A stretch of 64,000 nucleotides of DNA from Siminovitchia terrae (GCF_003605405.2 NZ_QYTW02000011.1:1-64000), one strand, 5' to 3'; shown: positions 1 to 8,543, counted from the first letter of the stretch. The notes: generated by a model not told the origin, from the letters alone. Program-made: numbers and translations.

Positions 1-522
1 AGCATAGAATTTTATAATTTCCTATACCACGATGAAAGCTTCTCCTTCTGGAGCGGTTCTGCCCGTCTACTACTTCTTCCCGGAAAATCAACGATTTTCT
101 AGGAGGCCCGTAGATATATGGATCTTTGTGTTTGATTCCCCGGAAGTTTCCGTAAAGGTACTCCGTTAGGATGTTCCCCGCACCGTGGAGATCGCGGTGA
201 CATTCATAACCGCAGCGGCATTTATAAACTCGGCCTTTTGTTTTTTGCGGTTCCCGCAAGAAGGACATTCTTGCGACGTATAATGTTCTTTTCGTTTGAT
301 GATTTTTATGTCGTAAGTTTCAGCTTTATATTTGATGTAATGATTGATTTTTCCGAAACTCCAGTTGGATAGCTTTTGACGTGCGTTTTTGTTTCTTACT
401 TTTTTCTTTTTGGTATTCCTCTGGACGCCTTCGGTGTCCCCTAGCAAAATAGTTTTTGTATTATTTTCTACGCACCACTCTACAAAGTGCTTCGTTGTTT
501 TGTGCAGGTGATATTTTAGTTC
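1..522 (-). pseudogene. tnpB: Broken IS200/IS605-type TnpB (C-terminal part)
   Basis: C-terminal part of an RNA-guided TnpB nuclease. Residues such as [11 protein letters not shown] and [10 protein letters not shown] followed by the zinc-finger start CPSCGNRKK are typical of the family. The frame opens only at 522, where an in-frame TAA (523-525) cuts off the N-terminal half. A one-base deletion near 234-240 then shifts the frame: the expected finger half ([22 protein letters not shown]) continues in another frame down to base 1, with an intact-looking tail. Truncation plus frameshift make it non-functional. The true 3' end lies outside the window. Confidence 0.85.
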
Positions 523-617
523 TTATCCAAAAACCTTTTGGCTTCGTCAAACTAAAATTCATCCCCCACTTATCGGCTATCGCCGATTAAAGTAGGGACT
601 TCTTTAGAAGATCGTTA
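514..617. mobile_element. Hairpin-rich IS200/IS605-type element end
   Basis: Two imperfect hairpins follow each other: 514-557 (arms TTTTAGTT and AACTAAAA around CCAAAAA/TTTTGG) and 563-597 (arms CCCACTT/AAGTAGGG around ATCGGC/GCCGAT). The part from 557 to 617 reads ATTCATC, hairpin, GACTTCT, then GTTAA, which parallels the right end of the 192-bp interspersed repeat. Subterminal hairpins without inverted termini are typical of IS200/IS605 ends. It abuts the truncated side of tnpB, so it may be the end of the same element after an internal deletion, or of a second element. Confidence 0.5.
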
Positions 618-704
618 AATATAAGGATTAATCGGAAAATAGTGCGGAAATGTACTTTTGTCAACATGTATTGAACTAACGCAAACCGATCAGAATCAGT
701 CACA

Positions 705-1454
705 TTAACCCAAATGATGTCTCATCCAAACGTTCGGTTCAACGTAAACACCTTTATTAGCCGCCTTATCTACCTCCAATGGCACTAATCCCTCATTTAT
801 AATATAACTTCCTGAAGAGGGTAACTTCATACCAGCCCACTCTTCCCACATTTCAACTGATGCTGGAATTATCATAGATCTTTCTGCCACTTTAATAATC
901 GAAGCACCAGTCTTATAATGTGTTCTAATCCAGGGATCAAAAGGGAAACCATCTTCCCTTACCCAACTAATATATTCTTCCATAGGAATAAGTGGGTACT
1001 TGTATTTTAATGAAGGACGAACAGGAGCTACCATATTTTTAATTCTATTTTTAATAGCCAATCCTTTCATTTCCTTAACCATTAACTCACTTAGACCCTT
1101 CCCTCTAAATTCAGGATGAATGACAATAGCTAAGGCTGACAGTGAATTAGGGGATATATTATCTTGATAATCTAATATTCCTTTTTCAAAGACTCCATCC
1201 CATCCTGGTGGTAAGCTATCTTCATTACCGTCCCAATCAAAAGGGATTGAATTACCACAAGCCATAGGTGTTAATTCTTCATTCAACAGAATATATTGAA
1301 ATTCAGGAAACCAAGAATATAAATTATCCCAATATTTCGCTCCTATTGGATCCTCTCTCATAAATTTTGCCCATCCTATACTATGCAGCTCGTCAAATTC
1401 GTCTTCTAAATCCGGACGCTCTTTTAATGTTACTATAGTGCGTTTCTTATCCAT
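705..1454 (-). CDS. GNAT-family N-acetyltransferase
   Basis: Probable acetyl-CoA-dependent N-acetyltransferase of 249 residues, substrate unknown. The acetyl-CoA binding motif A is visible as VIHPEFRGKGLSELMVKEM near residues 112-130 (pattern R/Q-x-x-G-x-G/A). The C-terminal part with several Trp and Pro residues is longer than a minimal GNAT domain and resembles uncharacterised Bacillus homologues. It stands alone, with a ribosome binding site GAAAGGAT just upstream and repeat copy 1 behind its start. The family call is firm; a specific substrate cannot be read from the sequence. Confidence 0.8.
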   Translation of the reverse strand: MDKKRTIVTLKERPDLEDEFDELHSIGWAKFMREDPIGAKYWDNLYSWFPEFQYILLNEELTPMACGNSIPFDWDGNEDSLPPGWDGVFEKGILDYQDNISPNSLSALAIVIHPEFRGKGLSELMVKEMKGLAIKNRIKNMVAPVRPSLKYKYPLIPMEEYISWVREDGFPFDPWIRTHYKTGASIIKVAERSMIIPASVEMWEEWAGMKLPSSGSYIINEGLVPLEVDKAANKGVYVEPNVWMRHHLG

Positions 1455-1499
1455 CTTATATCCTTTCTTCAGATTGATCTTTTTAATAAACTAATCAAT

Positions 1500-1692
1500 C
1501 AAATACGCCTTGGCGTATTTGCGCCCAGATTTTATCGAGCTTAAGCTCGATAAATTCCCTCTGAAAATCTGTGGCATCCTCCGGAGGCTTTAACTTTATT
1601 CAGCCGGGGTTTGACCCGCTACTGAATGGAATACCAATATGCTTTCATCTCACCACTTACAGAAGTGGAAGATTTCTGCTGAATGAAGTTAA
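1500..1692 (+). repeat. Interspersed repeat, copy 1
   Basis: 193-bp copy of the family described in the findings. Here the first stem is perfect (AAATACGCC/GGCGTATTT), followed by stems at TTATCGAGCTTAAGCTCGATAA and ACCACTT/AAGTGG. It lies in the intergenic region between the GNAT gene and the serine hydrolase. An apparent 61-residue reading frame over it is a by-product of the repeat. Confidence 0.9.
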
Positions 1693-1797
1693 TATTTTCC
1701 ACACGATAATCCGAATATCCCCAAAATTTTCTTATTTAAAATTGCCGATTAATTAGTCTTTCCATTGTAAGATACATATTTTAAGACCCGTTTTTCT

Positions 1798-3159
1798 TTA
1801 GTTACTTATTGTCTCTGCTATTTGTACTTCGGTACCATCGATAATTTTTACTAGTTCCTTACTTCCTTCTGTCGTAAAATCAACATCTATTGTTAGTCCT
1901 CTTATGAAGAAATTATTCTCTGTTTTAGCGTGCAGTTCGAGTTTCATTGAACCAGGCATCTTGATAAATAGTCTGTTGTTTTCTAAAAAAACATTAATGA
2001 TTAAATCTGGATGGTCTATTAGGGCATAATTACCGACGTGACGTTTTAAAATATCTTCTGGTAAAACTTGAGCATGTTCTAATCGAGGTCTTTCCTTAGC
2101 AATTTCATAAGGCAGATCAAAAGCAGCTTGCTCAATCGCATGTAAGATATGTTGATCAAAATCGAAATCTTGTTCCTTGTTTCTTAGCACGATAATAACA
2201 ATTTCATGGTCCATGAAGCGTTTAAGAATAGTTACGTACCCTGGCCAACCTCCACTATGCCAAATAATTTGACCTTTTTCTTCATTATCCTCTATAATCC
2301 AACCCAACCCATATTTATATGGTGTATCAATTCCTGTTTTTGGTGGTGTATAAGCTTCTCTTAGTAACACATCATTGATAAGAGCACCCGTGCTTAGTGC
2401 ACGCTCATAAAGGTATAGATCACCAACAGTTGATTGAATACCACCATCACCAAGCATTCCATCCAGATAGGTAACCATTTTTGACTCCTCAAAATCATCT
2501 GCTAAAACATACTCGCCTTCATATACGTCGTAGACATACCCGAATGCATAATCGTCAATTTCTATATTTTCTTTTCTAACGCCAATAGCTTGAGTACGAG
2601 TCATTTTAAGTGGTTTAAAAATATTCTCTTGTAAAAAATCAGCAAAATCCATGTCGGTTATACGTTCAACGATGAGTGCGAGTAAAATATAGCCAGTATT
2701 GCTATATTCAACACGCTCATTTGGTGCAAATAGACGCTCAGGTTTGTATTTGATTAAATACCTAAGTAAGTCGTCATTGTCAGCGATTTTCGCTTTATCC
2801 CAGTACACCTCAAATAGATCTAAATAATCAGGGAGTCCGCTCGTGTGGTTAAGTAAATGTCGAATCGTAATGCCTCCATAAGGGAGATCTGGTATCCATT
2901 TATTCAGGTAATCATCAAGACTCAGCTTACCTTCTTGAACAAGTAGTAAAATTGCGGTTGCTGTAATCGGCTTTGAAACAGATGCAAGATTAAAAACAGA
3001 TCGAGATGTTAATGGACGATTTGTTGACATGTCAGCATCACCGAAAGCACCTTCGTAAAGAATCTCGCCTTTTTTAGCGACAAGAACTGTACCATTTAAT
3101 AATTGTTTTTCTTTAATATATTGGAATAAGTTTTCTAAGTTAGCTTTTATGTCTGCCAT
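1798..3159 (-). CDS. Serine hydrolase, class C beta-lactamase/DD-peptidase fold
   Basis: 453-residue member of the beta-lactamase-related serine hydrolases (Pfam Beta-lactamase; esterases, DD-peptidases). The catalytic SxxK motif is SVSK near residue 60, the YxN motif is YSN near residue 150, and the third box is HSGG near residue 301. There is no signal peptide (MADIKANLENLFQYI), so it is probably cytoplasmic and more likely an esterase or peptidase than a secreted beta-lactamase. A C-terminal domain of about 110 residues resembles the lipocalin-like tails of this family. It overlaps the upstream MarR gene by 20 bases, so the two are co-transcribed and translationally coupled. Confidence 0.85.
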   Translation of the reverse strand: MADIKANLENLFQYIKEKQLLNGTVLVAKKGEILYEGAFGDADMSTNRPLTSRSVFNLASVSKPITATAILLLVQEGKLSLDDYLNKWIPDLPYGGITIRHLLNHTSGLPDYLDLFEVYWDKAKIADNDDLLRYLIKYKPERLFAPNERVEYSNTGYILLALIVERITDMDFADFLQENIFKPLKMTRTQAIGVRKENIEIDDYAFGYVYDVYEGEYVLADDFEESKMVTYLDGMLGDGGIQSTVGDLYLYERALSTGALINDVLLREAYTPPKTGIDTPYKYGLGWIIEDNEEKGQIIWHSGGWPGYVTILKRFMDHEIVIIVLRNKEQDFDFDQHILHAIEQAAFDLPYEIAKERPRLEHAQVLPEDILKRHVGNYALIDHPDLIINVFLENNRLFIKMPGSMKLELHAKTENNFFIRGLTIDVDFTTEGSKELVKIIDGTEVQIAETISN

Positions 3160-3637
3160 GATTAGTTTCCTCCCAATCTTGTTTTGTACATTTTTTTTCT
3201 ACAATCTTACTTAGTTTTGTAAGGATTTTTTTAAGTTCTTCTATTTCACTCAAGTCCATTTCCGAGTAAAAACGATTAATAATTTCACGATTTATTTTTT
3301 CTTCCTTTTCAAAATGTCGAATTCCTTTATCTGCTAGTTGCACAAGTATTTCACGTCTATTTTTGGGATTAATCGTCCTCATTAAATAATTTTCATCTTC
3401 GAGCTTATTAACGATCTGTCCAACAGCACTCGATGTTATTTTCATTAGTCGAGCAATTTCTCCAATAGAAATTTTTTCATGATCTTTAACAATATCCATT
3501 AGAATCGTTTGATTATTAGAAAAATCATCATCAAGTAAAGATTGATATTCTTTAATGATGATTTTATTCATTGTATAATGCATCTCACTAATTTCAGTAA
3601 CGAGTTCAAATAATTTATCTCCATCATCACTTTTCAT
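3140..3637 (-). CDS. MarR-family transcriptional regulator
   Basis: 165-residue winged-helix regulator. The HTH region is visible as ISIGEIARLMKITSSAVGQIV (residues about 57-77), followed by the wing with RTINPKNRREILVQLADKG, the usual MarR pattern. The ATG has GGGAG 8-9 bases upstream. It is the first gene of a two-gene unit with the serine hydrolase, so it probably regulates that gene and itself; the direct repeats upstream are candidate operators. Ligand unknown. Confidence 0.85.
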   Translation of the reverse strand: MKSDDGDKLFELVTEISEMHYTMNKIIIKEYQSLLDDDFSNNQTILMDIVKDHEKISIGEIARLMKITSSAVGQIVNKLEDENYLMRTINPKNRREILVQLADKGIRHFEKEEKINREIINRFYSEMDLSEIEELKKILTKLSKIVEKKCTKQDWEETNHGRHKS

Positions 3638-3656
3638 GTATTAACACTCCCTTAAT

Positions 3657-3712
3657 TATAAATTCAACTTTAATATAAACATAAATTTATTATAAATACA
3701 ACTTTAATATAA
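3657..3712 (-). promoter_or_regulatory. Direct-repeat operator/promoter of marR operon
   Basis: Two 22-bp near-identical direct repeats (3657-3678 and 3691-3712, one mismatch) of the form TATAAATwCAACTTTAATAT, spaced 34 bp start to start. On the minus strand they overlap a plausible promoter, TTGTAT, 17 bp, TTATAT. This placement suggests binding sites for the MarR protein encoded just downstream, which is inference. Confidence 0.55.
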
Positions 3713-3833
3713 TGCAAGGTTAAGTAATTAAAAACAAGAAATTAATCCCAACCAACTTACCAACTAAAACCTTTTATAATCCGTTTTATCTTCCTCCTTA
3801 ACTACCTCTTAATTTTAGGCGAGCGATTCTCAT

Positions 3834-4026
3834 CAAATGCGCCTTGGCGTATTTGCGCCCAGATTTTATCGAGCTTAAGCTCGATAAATTTCCTCTGAAA
3901 ATCTGTGGCATCCGCCGGAGGCTTTAACTTTATTCAGCTGGGGTTTGACCCCCCACTGAATGGAATACCAATAGGCATTCATCTCACCACTTACAGAAGT
4001 GGGAGACTTCTGCTGAATGAAGTTAA
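3834..4026 (+). repeat. Interspersed repeat, copy 2
   Basis: 193-bp copy with all stems present. It sits in the 460-bp gap between marR and mnmH. The 75 bases after it have a short open frame (TISWFSGETVAHIFDRIIKK) that may be the tail of a lost gene. Confidence 0.9.
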
Positions 4027-4101
4027 ATTCTTATAAAAATATCGACAAACTATTAGCTGGTTTAGTGGAGAAACAGTAGCTCATATATTCGATCGTATTA
4101 T

Positions 4102-4148
4102 AAAAAAAGAAGATCATCCAAAGTTGTCTGGACGATCTTCTTTTTTTG
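4102..4148. terminator. Bidirectional rho-independent terminator
   Basis: Strong stem AGAAGATCATCCA/TGGACGATCTTCT (one mismatch) flanked by A-run and T-run, so it works in both directions. It ends the selD-mnmH transcript immediately after the mnmH stop. Confidence 0.85.
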
Positions 4149-4149
4149 T

Positions 4150-5193
4150 TTAGGCTCCCATTTTGCTTTGCTGTATGCCTTCAAGCAGCTTATTGAATGC
4201 ATCATCAACAGAATCCGCTTGAACCGTAATTTTTTGGGATTCAGGATAATGGGAGGCGGAATATTCATATCTTGGATCATAATAATATTCCAGCAGCAGC
4301 CGGACAGCCTGTGTGAATTCTCCTTCTTCTAGATGCGCTTCTATTTGCTTTGCGACAGGGGTATGGATCTTCTTTTTAATGTAACGGAATGCCTCTTGAA
4401 ACCGTTCCGGATGGCCCCAAGGTTCATATTCTTCAATGATGTTTTTCACCCGCTCTTCTAGCGGCAAGTCTATAAAAATTTGCAGACCCTTTTCTTTTTT
4501 ATCATAAATGATATCTGGCAAATAAACTCTACCAATCCGTTTGCTCTCTCCCTCTATAAAAACAAACTGCTCATTTTCATATTCCAGCATTTCTGTCACA
4601 AGTGCAGAATCGAACTTCTTTTGATTGCTCGGCGTCAGCCCGATCTGACCGAAGATTGATCCACGATGTCCCGCCATTTTTTCAAGGTCTATTACTGGAT
4701 ACCCTTTTTCTTTCAATTTCTGTAAAATATATGTCTTGCCTGTCCCAGTATATCCATTTAAAACAAGCAACTTCGGACGGAATTTCCCTGTTTCCAGGTA
4801 ATTGACAATCCAGCGTCGATAAGACCGGATACCTCCGCCTAGCCGATTTGCACGAATTCCCATCAAATCAAGGACAGTTGCCGCGGTTTTGCTCCGCATT
4901 CCTCCGCGCCAGCAAAATACCGTCATAGGCGTTTCAATCTTTTTGAATTCACCAATGAATTCGGGGAGCTTTTTTGAAAAGATAGCCAAGCCTCTCTCCA
5001 TCGCAGCTTCTTTTCCCACTTTTTTATAAATCGTTCCAACTTCAGCACGCTCTTCATCGTTGAAGACAGGGATATTGATACTGCTTGGAATCGTCGCCTC
5101 TTTGAATTCTTTGGGTGAGCGGACATCGATTATTGTATGCGGTTCTGTATCTTTTTTTGAGAGTAAATCAGATACAGTAATATCATGAAACAT
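4150..5193 (-). CDS. mnmH: tRNA 2-selenouridine synthase MnmH (SelU/YbbB)
   Basis: Replaces sulfur by selenium in 2-thiouridine at the wobble position of certain tRNAs, using selenophosphate. The N-terminal rhodanese domain (about residues 1-130) carries IIDVRSPKEF and the catalytic Cys in FCWRGGMRS. A P-loop domain follows with GYTGTGKT near residue 147. Length 347 is normal. It lies 16 bases after selD, which makes the selenophosphate donor, so the two form one operon. No selA or selB is visible here, which fits use of selenium for tRNA only. Confidence 0.95.
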   Translation of the reverse strand: MFHDITVSDLLSKKDTEPHTIIDVRSPKEFKEATIPSSINIPVFNDEERAEVGTIYKKVGKEAAMERGLAIFSKKLPEFIGEFKKIETPMTVFCWRGGMRSKTAATVLDLMGIRANRLGGGIRSYRRWIVNYLETGKFRPKLLVLNGYTGTGKTYILQKLKEKGYPVIDLEKMAGHRGSIFGQIGLTPSNQKKFDSALVTEMLEYENEQFVFIEGESKRIGRVYLPDIIYDKKEKGLQIFIDLPLEERVKNIIEEYEPWGHPERFQEAFRYIKKKIHTPVAKQIEAHLEEGEFTQAVRLLLEYYYDPRYEYSASHYPESQKITVQADSVDDAFNKLLEGIQQSKMGA

Positions 5194-5209
5194 TATTTTT
5201 CACTCCAAG

Positions 5210-6259
5210 CTACTGGACCGTAATCCTTCCTTTATTTTCCCCAAGCACCTCTCCGATTACCTGTGCTTCAACCCCATTGTCTCGCAATTCCTCTGCAAGC
5301 CGTTTGGCTTCTTCCGAATCAACAGATAAAAGTAATCCGCCAGATGTGACGGCATCACATAAGATCCATTTCTCAACTTGGCTCATGGACTCGGGATAGG
5401 TCACTACATCTTCCAAGTGGGCAAAATTATTTTTTGTTCCTCCTGGTACAGCCCCAGACTTAGCCAATTCTTGAACACGTTCCAGTATTGGTACCTGTTT
5501 ATAAAAAATCCGGATTCCAACATTGCTTCCTTTCGCCATTTCGGACGCATGTCCCAGAAGTCCGAATCCTGTTACGTCTGTTGAAGCATGAACCGTGTAC
5601 TTCTCGCTGATTTCAGCAGCTTTCCGATTCAATGTTGTCATCACCTTTGTAACACGTTCAATTTCCTTTTCTGACAGCAGTCCTTTTTTCAATGACGTTG
5701 TCATGATTCCAACACCGATAGGCTTTGTCAACACAAGACTGTCCCCAGGCTGGGCACCCGCATTCGTTCTCACTTTATCAGGATGGATAAGTCCAGTGAC
5801 AGCCATGCCGAATTTCGGTTCCTGATCATCAATGGAATGCCCTCCAACTAGAACAGCATCTGCCTCTTTCAGTTTATCGCCCGCCCCTCTTAAAATGTCT
5901 GCCAGAATGCTTTTATCGAGGGCAGCAATCGGGAAAGCAACAACATTCAAGGCTGTGATCGGCTTTCCTCCCATAGCGTAAACATCACTAATCGCATTCG
6001 CAGCAGCAATCTGGCCAAAATCATAAGGATCATCTACAATCGGAGTAAAAAAATCAACGGTCTGAACAATAGCTGTCGTATCATTTAAACGATACACACC
6101 AGCATCATCGCTTGTATCCAACCCCACAAGTAAGTTCGGATCGGAAATGCCCTGCGGGAGTTCTTGCAAAACCTTTGCCAAATCCGCAGGCCCGATTTTG
6201 CATCCACAGCCTCCTTTGGAAGACAAGGAGGTCAATTTTACAGGTGAAGAACTTGTCAT
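5210..6259 (-). CDS. selD: Selenide, water dikinase SelD
   Basis: Makes selenophosphate from selenide and ATP. The catalytic segment GGCGCKIGPADL has Cys at the position that is Cys or Sec in the family and the essential Lys. The glycine-rich and Asp-rich nucleotide/Mg sites are present (VGLDTSDDAG, ASTDVTGFGLLGHA). I place the start at ATG 6259 (MTSSSPVK), with AAGGG about 10-15 bases upstream; a TTG at 6271 is also in frame. Partner of mnmH downstream. No selenocysteine codon is needed for this copy. Confidence 0.95.
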   Translation of the reverse strand: MTSSSPVKLTSLSSKGGCGCKIGPADLAKVLQELPQGISDPNLLVGLDTSDDAGVYRLNDTTAIVQTVDFFTPIVDDPYDFGQIAAANAISDVYAMGGKPITALNVVAFPIAALDKSILADILRGAGDKLKEADAVLVGGHSIDDQEPKFGMAVTGLIHPDKVRTNAGAQPGDSLVLTKPIGVGIMTTSLKKGLLSEKEIERVTKVMTTLNRKAAEISEKYTVHASTDVTGFGLLGHASEMAKGSNVGIRIFYKQVPILERVQELAKSGAVPGGTKNNFAHLEDVVTYPESMSQVEKWILCDAVTSGGLLLSVDSEEAKRLAEELRDNGVEAQVIGEVLGENKGRITVQ

Positions 6260-6304
6260 GATTATATCCAACCCTTCAATATGTAGTTTAATTATTTTAA
6301 CATA

Positions 6305-6406
6305 CTATGGAGCCATAGGTTGTTGGGCTGATTTTTTCAAGTCAGAAACAGCTTCTTCCTTCTCCCTATCTTTATACACAAAAAAGAGCGATCCTAACAA
6401 TAACAT
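6305..6406 (-). CDS. Possible small membrane protein upstream of selD
   Basis: 33-codon frame, MLLLGSLFFVYKDREKEEAV and onward, ending KKSAQQPMAP. A short hydrophobic N-terminus is followed by a charged stretch, as in single-pass small proteins. AAGGG lies about 11 bases upstream, and it sits 46 bases before selD on the same strand. I do not recognise it, and its size makes a chance frame possible. Confidence 0.3.
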   Translation of the reverse strand: MLLLGSLFFVYKDREKEEAVSDLKKSAQQPMAP

Positions 6407-6709
6407 AATCACCAGCCCTTTATTCAAACTGAATGAACTTACGTCTGTAAAAAACCTGCCCTAATGATCGATCGCAGGCTGCCAGTCAACTATCCAATAA
6501 TATGTTACTGTCGTTGCCGTCACTTCGATTTTCGGGACAACATAGACCATAATCGAAATAAAATATTTACCTCCCATCCTAAAAGGAAAGTTATCCGAGT
6601 TTTGTTTCTTTCATTTTACAAATAAATCCTATGGTTTTCTATGCACTGTATGGATTCGACGGAGATGTGAAAGGATAAGTTCATATATTTCGATTAGGAG
6701 TTGTTTAAA

Positions 6710-6901
6710 ATGGGAGCAATTGAAAGAAACGGATATAGATTTGAACCGGAATACAGTGTTATCGAACAAAATGGAGCCATACACGTTTATCATGAAGGTG
6801 AGTTCATTGAGGAACTGCAATTTTCTTTCTCAGGCAAGTACCCGGGATTAGAACAGATAGAAATATTGGTCGATGAGTATTGTGAACAAAAGGGGATATG
6901 A
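6710..6901 (+). CDS. YbxH-like small conserved protein
   Basis: 63-residue protein beginning MGAIERNGYRFEPEYSVIEQ. It closely resembles the small Bacillus YbxH family of unknown function, recognised from memory of the pattern MGAIERNGY-x-FEPE-SVI. The ATG at 6710 has TAGGAG at 6695-6700. A TTG nine bases upstream in the same frame is less likely. It is rich in Glu and aromatic residues, with no membrane segment. Monocistronic as far as seen. Confidence 0.75.
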   Translation: MGAIERNGYRFEPEYSVIEQNGAIHVYHEGEFIEELQFSFSGKYPGLEQIEILVDEYCEQKGI

Positions 6902-7281
6902 TTTTTTTCTCTGGTTATCATCTATTGTTTCTTTGGTTTTATTGCCGATCTATAAAGAGAGGCAAGTGAGCAACAGCAGGTTTTCCTGTATTTTCAAAGA
7001 GAAATGGACACTTCACCCATGAAGAAAATGAAAAAAGCCAATGGTTTACTATATTTGAACTTATTGACACCCCAAAATTAGGTAAAAAATGGATGAATCG
7101 TCCCGGGAAGAACAAGCACTCCTGAATACAGCAACGCCGCAGATGCCGTGAAAAATATGGCGTTTTAGGAAGTGCTCAACAAAAAGACAGATATTTTGCA
7201 GTTAATCCGGATTGTCCTTATTTATTCAGCTTTCCCTCTTCGAAATGCGAACGAAAATAAGCACTTCTTTCCCTTTTTACT
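6902..7281 (+). other. Gene debris upstream of erm
   Basis: No intact gene. Short coding-like fragments are visible on the plus strand, for example HEENEKSQWFTIFELIDTPK near 7015-7075 and EYSNAADAVKNMAF near 7126-7165, in different frames and broken by stops. They look like remnants of one decayed gene, which I cannot identify. Confidence 0.4.
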
Positions 7282-7310
7282 TTGACTTATTCAAGAGGGA
7301 AACATATAAT
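7282..7310 (+). promoter_or_regulatory. Sigma-A promoter of the erm operon
   Basis: TTGACT (7282-7287), exactly 17 bases, TATAAT (7305-7310): near-consensus vegetative promoter. It lies 38 bases before the leader peptide start. Confidence 0.85.
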
Positions 7311-7347
7311 GAAAATGTATTCAAAATTCTAGGAGGATTATTAAAAA

Positions 7348-7392
7348 ATGACGCATTCTATGAGACTTCGTTTCCCAACTTTGAACCAGTAA
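7348..7392 (+). CDS. ErmD-type macrolide leader peptide
   Basis: 14-residue peptide MTHSMRLRFPTLNQ, identical to the leader I know for ermD. RBS AGGAGG at 7331-7336. In that family, macrolide-bound ribosomes stall at the Arg-Leu-Arg (+x+) motif, which is present here as MRLR. Stalling changes folding of the leader RNA and permits erm expression. It lies 282 bases before erm, with two terminator-like hairpins between. Confidence 0.92.
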   Translation: MTHSMRLRFPTLNQ

Positions 7393-7491
7393 TTAAATAC
7401 GTTCAAAGGCTCTGTTTTGTGTTCACAGAGTAAATGGGATAAGTCTGTCCTTTTTTAATAATCTTCATTTCATGCAAAATATATGACATGT

Positions 7492-7523
7492 AGAAAGGCG
7501 GATTGTTCTGCCTTTCTTTATTT
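7492..7523 (+). terminator. First attenuator hairpin in erm leader
   Basis: Stem AGAAAGGC/GCCTTTCT followed by TTATTT. It lies between leader peptide and erm, so it can act as a transcription attenuator, as described for ermK/ermD leaders. Confidence 0.7.
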
Positions 7524-7624
7524 GTGTCTCCATTTATTTCCTTTTTTTATCAAAGAAGGTTTATTTGCTGGCTGCTTTTTATAGTTCACATCTAAAAAAG
7601 TTCGGGCTTCTTCCCCTTACTCTG

Positions 7625-7655
7625 AATCACAGGCAGATGCATGTGATTTTTTATT
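7625..7655 (+). terminator. Second attenuator hairpin in erm leader
   Basis: Stem AATCACA/TGTGATT followed by a run of T. It ends about 20 bases before the erm start and just before its RBS, so it fits a second conditional terminator. Confidence 0.65.
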
Positions 7656-7674
7656 TAAGGAAGGAAGATGAAAC

Positions 7675-8523
7675 ATGACCACAAATAAATATAAGAGTAC
7701 GAAGAAAATAACCCGTGGAGCCCCCCGTAATTTTTCTGGACAACATTTAATGCACAGCAACAAATTGATTCATGAGATTGTGGATCAGGTAAAAATAAGT
7801 AGACACGATACAGTTTTAGATTTAGGTGCTGGAAAAGGAGCTTTAACTTCAGTTTTGAGTCAAAGAGCTGGAAAAGTTTTGGCGGTAGAATATGATATTG
7901 AGTTTGTTGAGGTTTTGAAGCGAAAATTTTTTCAACAAAAGAATACTAAAATCATTCATGAAGATATTTTGCAATTTCGTTTGCCAAAGGAGCCATTTAT
8001 TGTTGTCTCCAATATTCCGTATTCCATTACAACACCCATTATGAAAATGCTTCTTAATAATCCTTCAATTGGATTTCAAAGAGGAGTCATTGTGATGGAA
8101 AAAGGTGCAGCTAAAAGGTTTACTTCAAATATGGTAAAAGATCCATATGTGATCGCTTGGAGAATGTGGTTTGATATTCGATACTCTAAAGAGATTTCAC
8201 GAAAAAACTTCTCTCCACCGCCAAGGGTGGATTCAGCTATGATCTCGATAAATAGAAAAGCAAGACCAATTGTCCCGACTTCGGACTATTTAATCTTTTG
8301 GGGAATGGTCAATTATTTGTTTAAAAGCCCACGGTCATCTATTGATTTAGCATTCAAAGGGATATTTACGCCACCTCAAATAAAGCAATTAAAAAGAAAT
8401 CTTGGAGTAAAAAATGATAGGCCAGTAGCATCTTTATCAGAACAACAATGGGGTATCATCTTTAAAACAATGGTAAAGCATGTTCCAAAATTTAGATGGC
8501 CAAAGATAAAAAAGCGAAATTAG
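7675..8523 (+). CDS. erm: 23S rRNA (adenine-N6) methyltransferase, Erm(D)-like
   Basis: Dimethylates A2058 of 23S rRNA, giving macrolide-lincosamide-streptogramin B resistance. 282 residues. Motifs: NFSGQHLMH at the N-terminus; SAM-binding LDLGAGKGALTSVLSQ (about 50-65); AVEYD; HEDIL; and catalytic NIPYSITTPI (motif IV). It follows the Erm(D)/Erm(34) Bacillus subgroup, with a basic C-terminal tail RWPKIKKRN. The start has AAGGAAGG 10 bases upstream. Expression is probably inducible through the leader peptide. Repeat copy 3 begins 20 bases behind the stop. The exact Erm class needs an identity calculation. Confidence 0.95.
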   Translation: MTTNKYKSTKKITRGAPRNFSGQHLMHSNKLIHEIVDQVKISRHDTVLDLGAGKGALTSVLSQRAGKVLAVEYDIEFVEVLKRKFFQQKNTKIIHEDILQFRLPKEPFIVVSNIPYSITTPIMKMLLNNPSIGFQRGVIVMEKGAAKRFTSNMVKDPYVIAWRMWFDIRYSKEISRKNFSPPPRVDSAMISINRKARPIVPTSDYLIFWGMVNYLFKSPRSSIDLAFKGIFTPPQIKQLKRNLGVKNDRPVASLSEQQWGIIFKTMVKHVPKFRWPKIKKRN

Positions 8524-8543
8524 ACCATATTTGATATGTATGT

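Noticed and set aside
6147-6464. 105-residue plus frame opposite selD
   Set aside because: Antisense of selD and upstream DNA; no RBS or recognisable domain.
7212-7433. 73-residue frame before erm
   Set aside because: It overlaps the erm promoter and leader region in a different frame; the leader peptide frame is the supported one.
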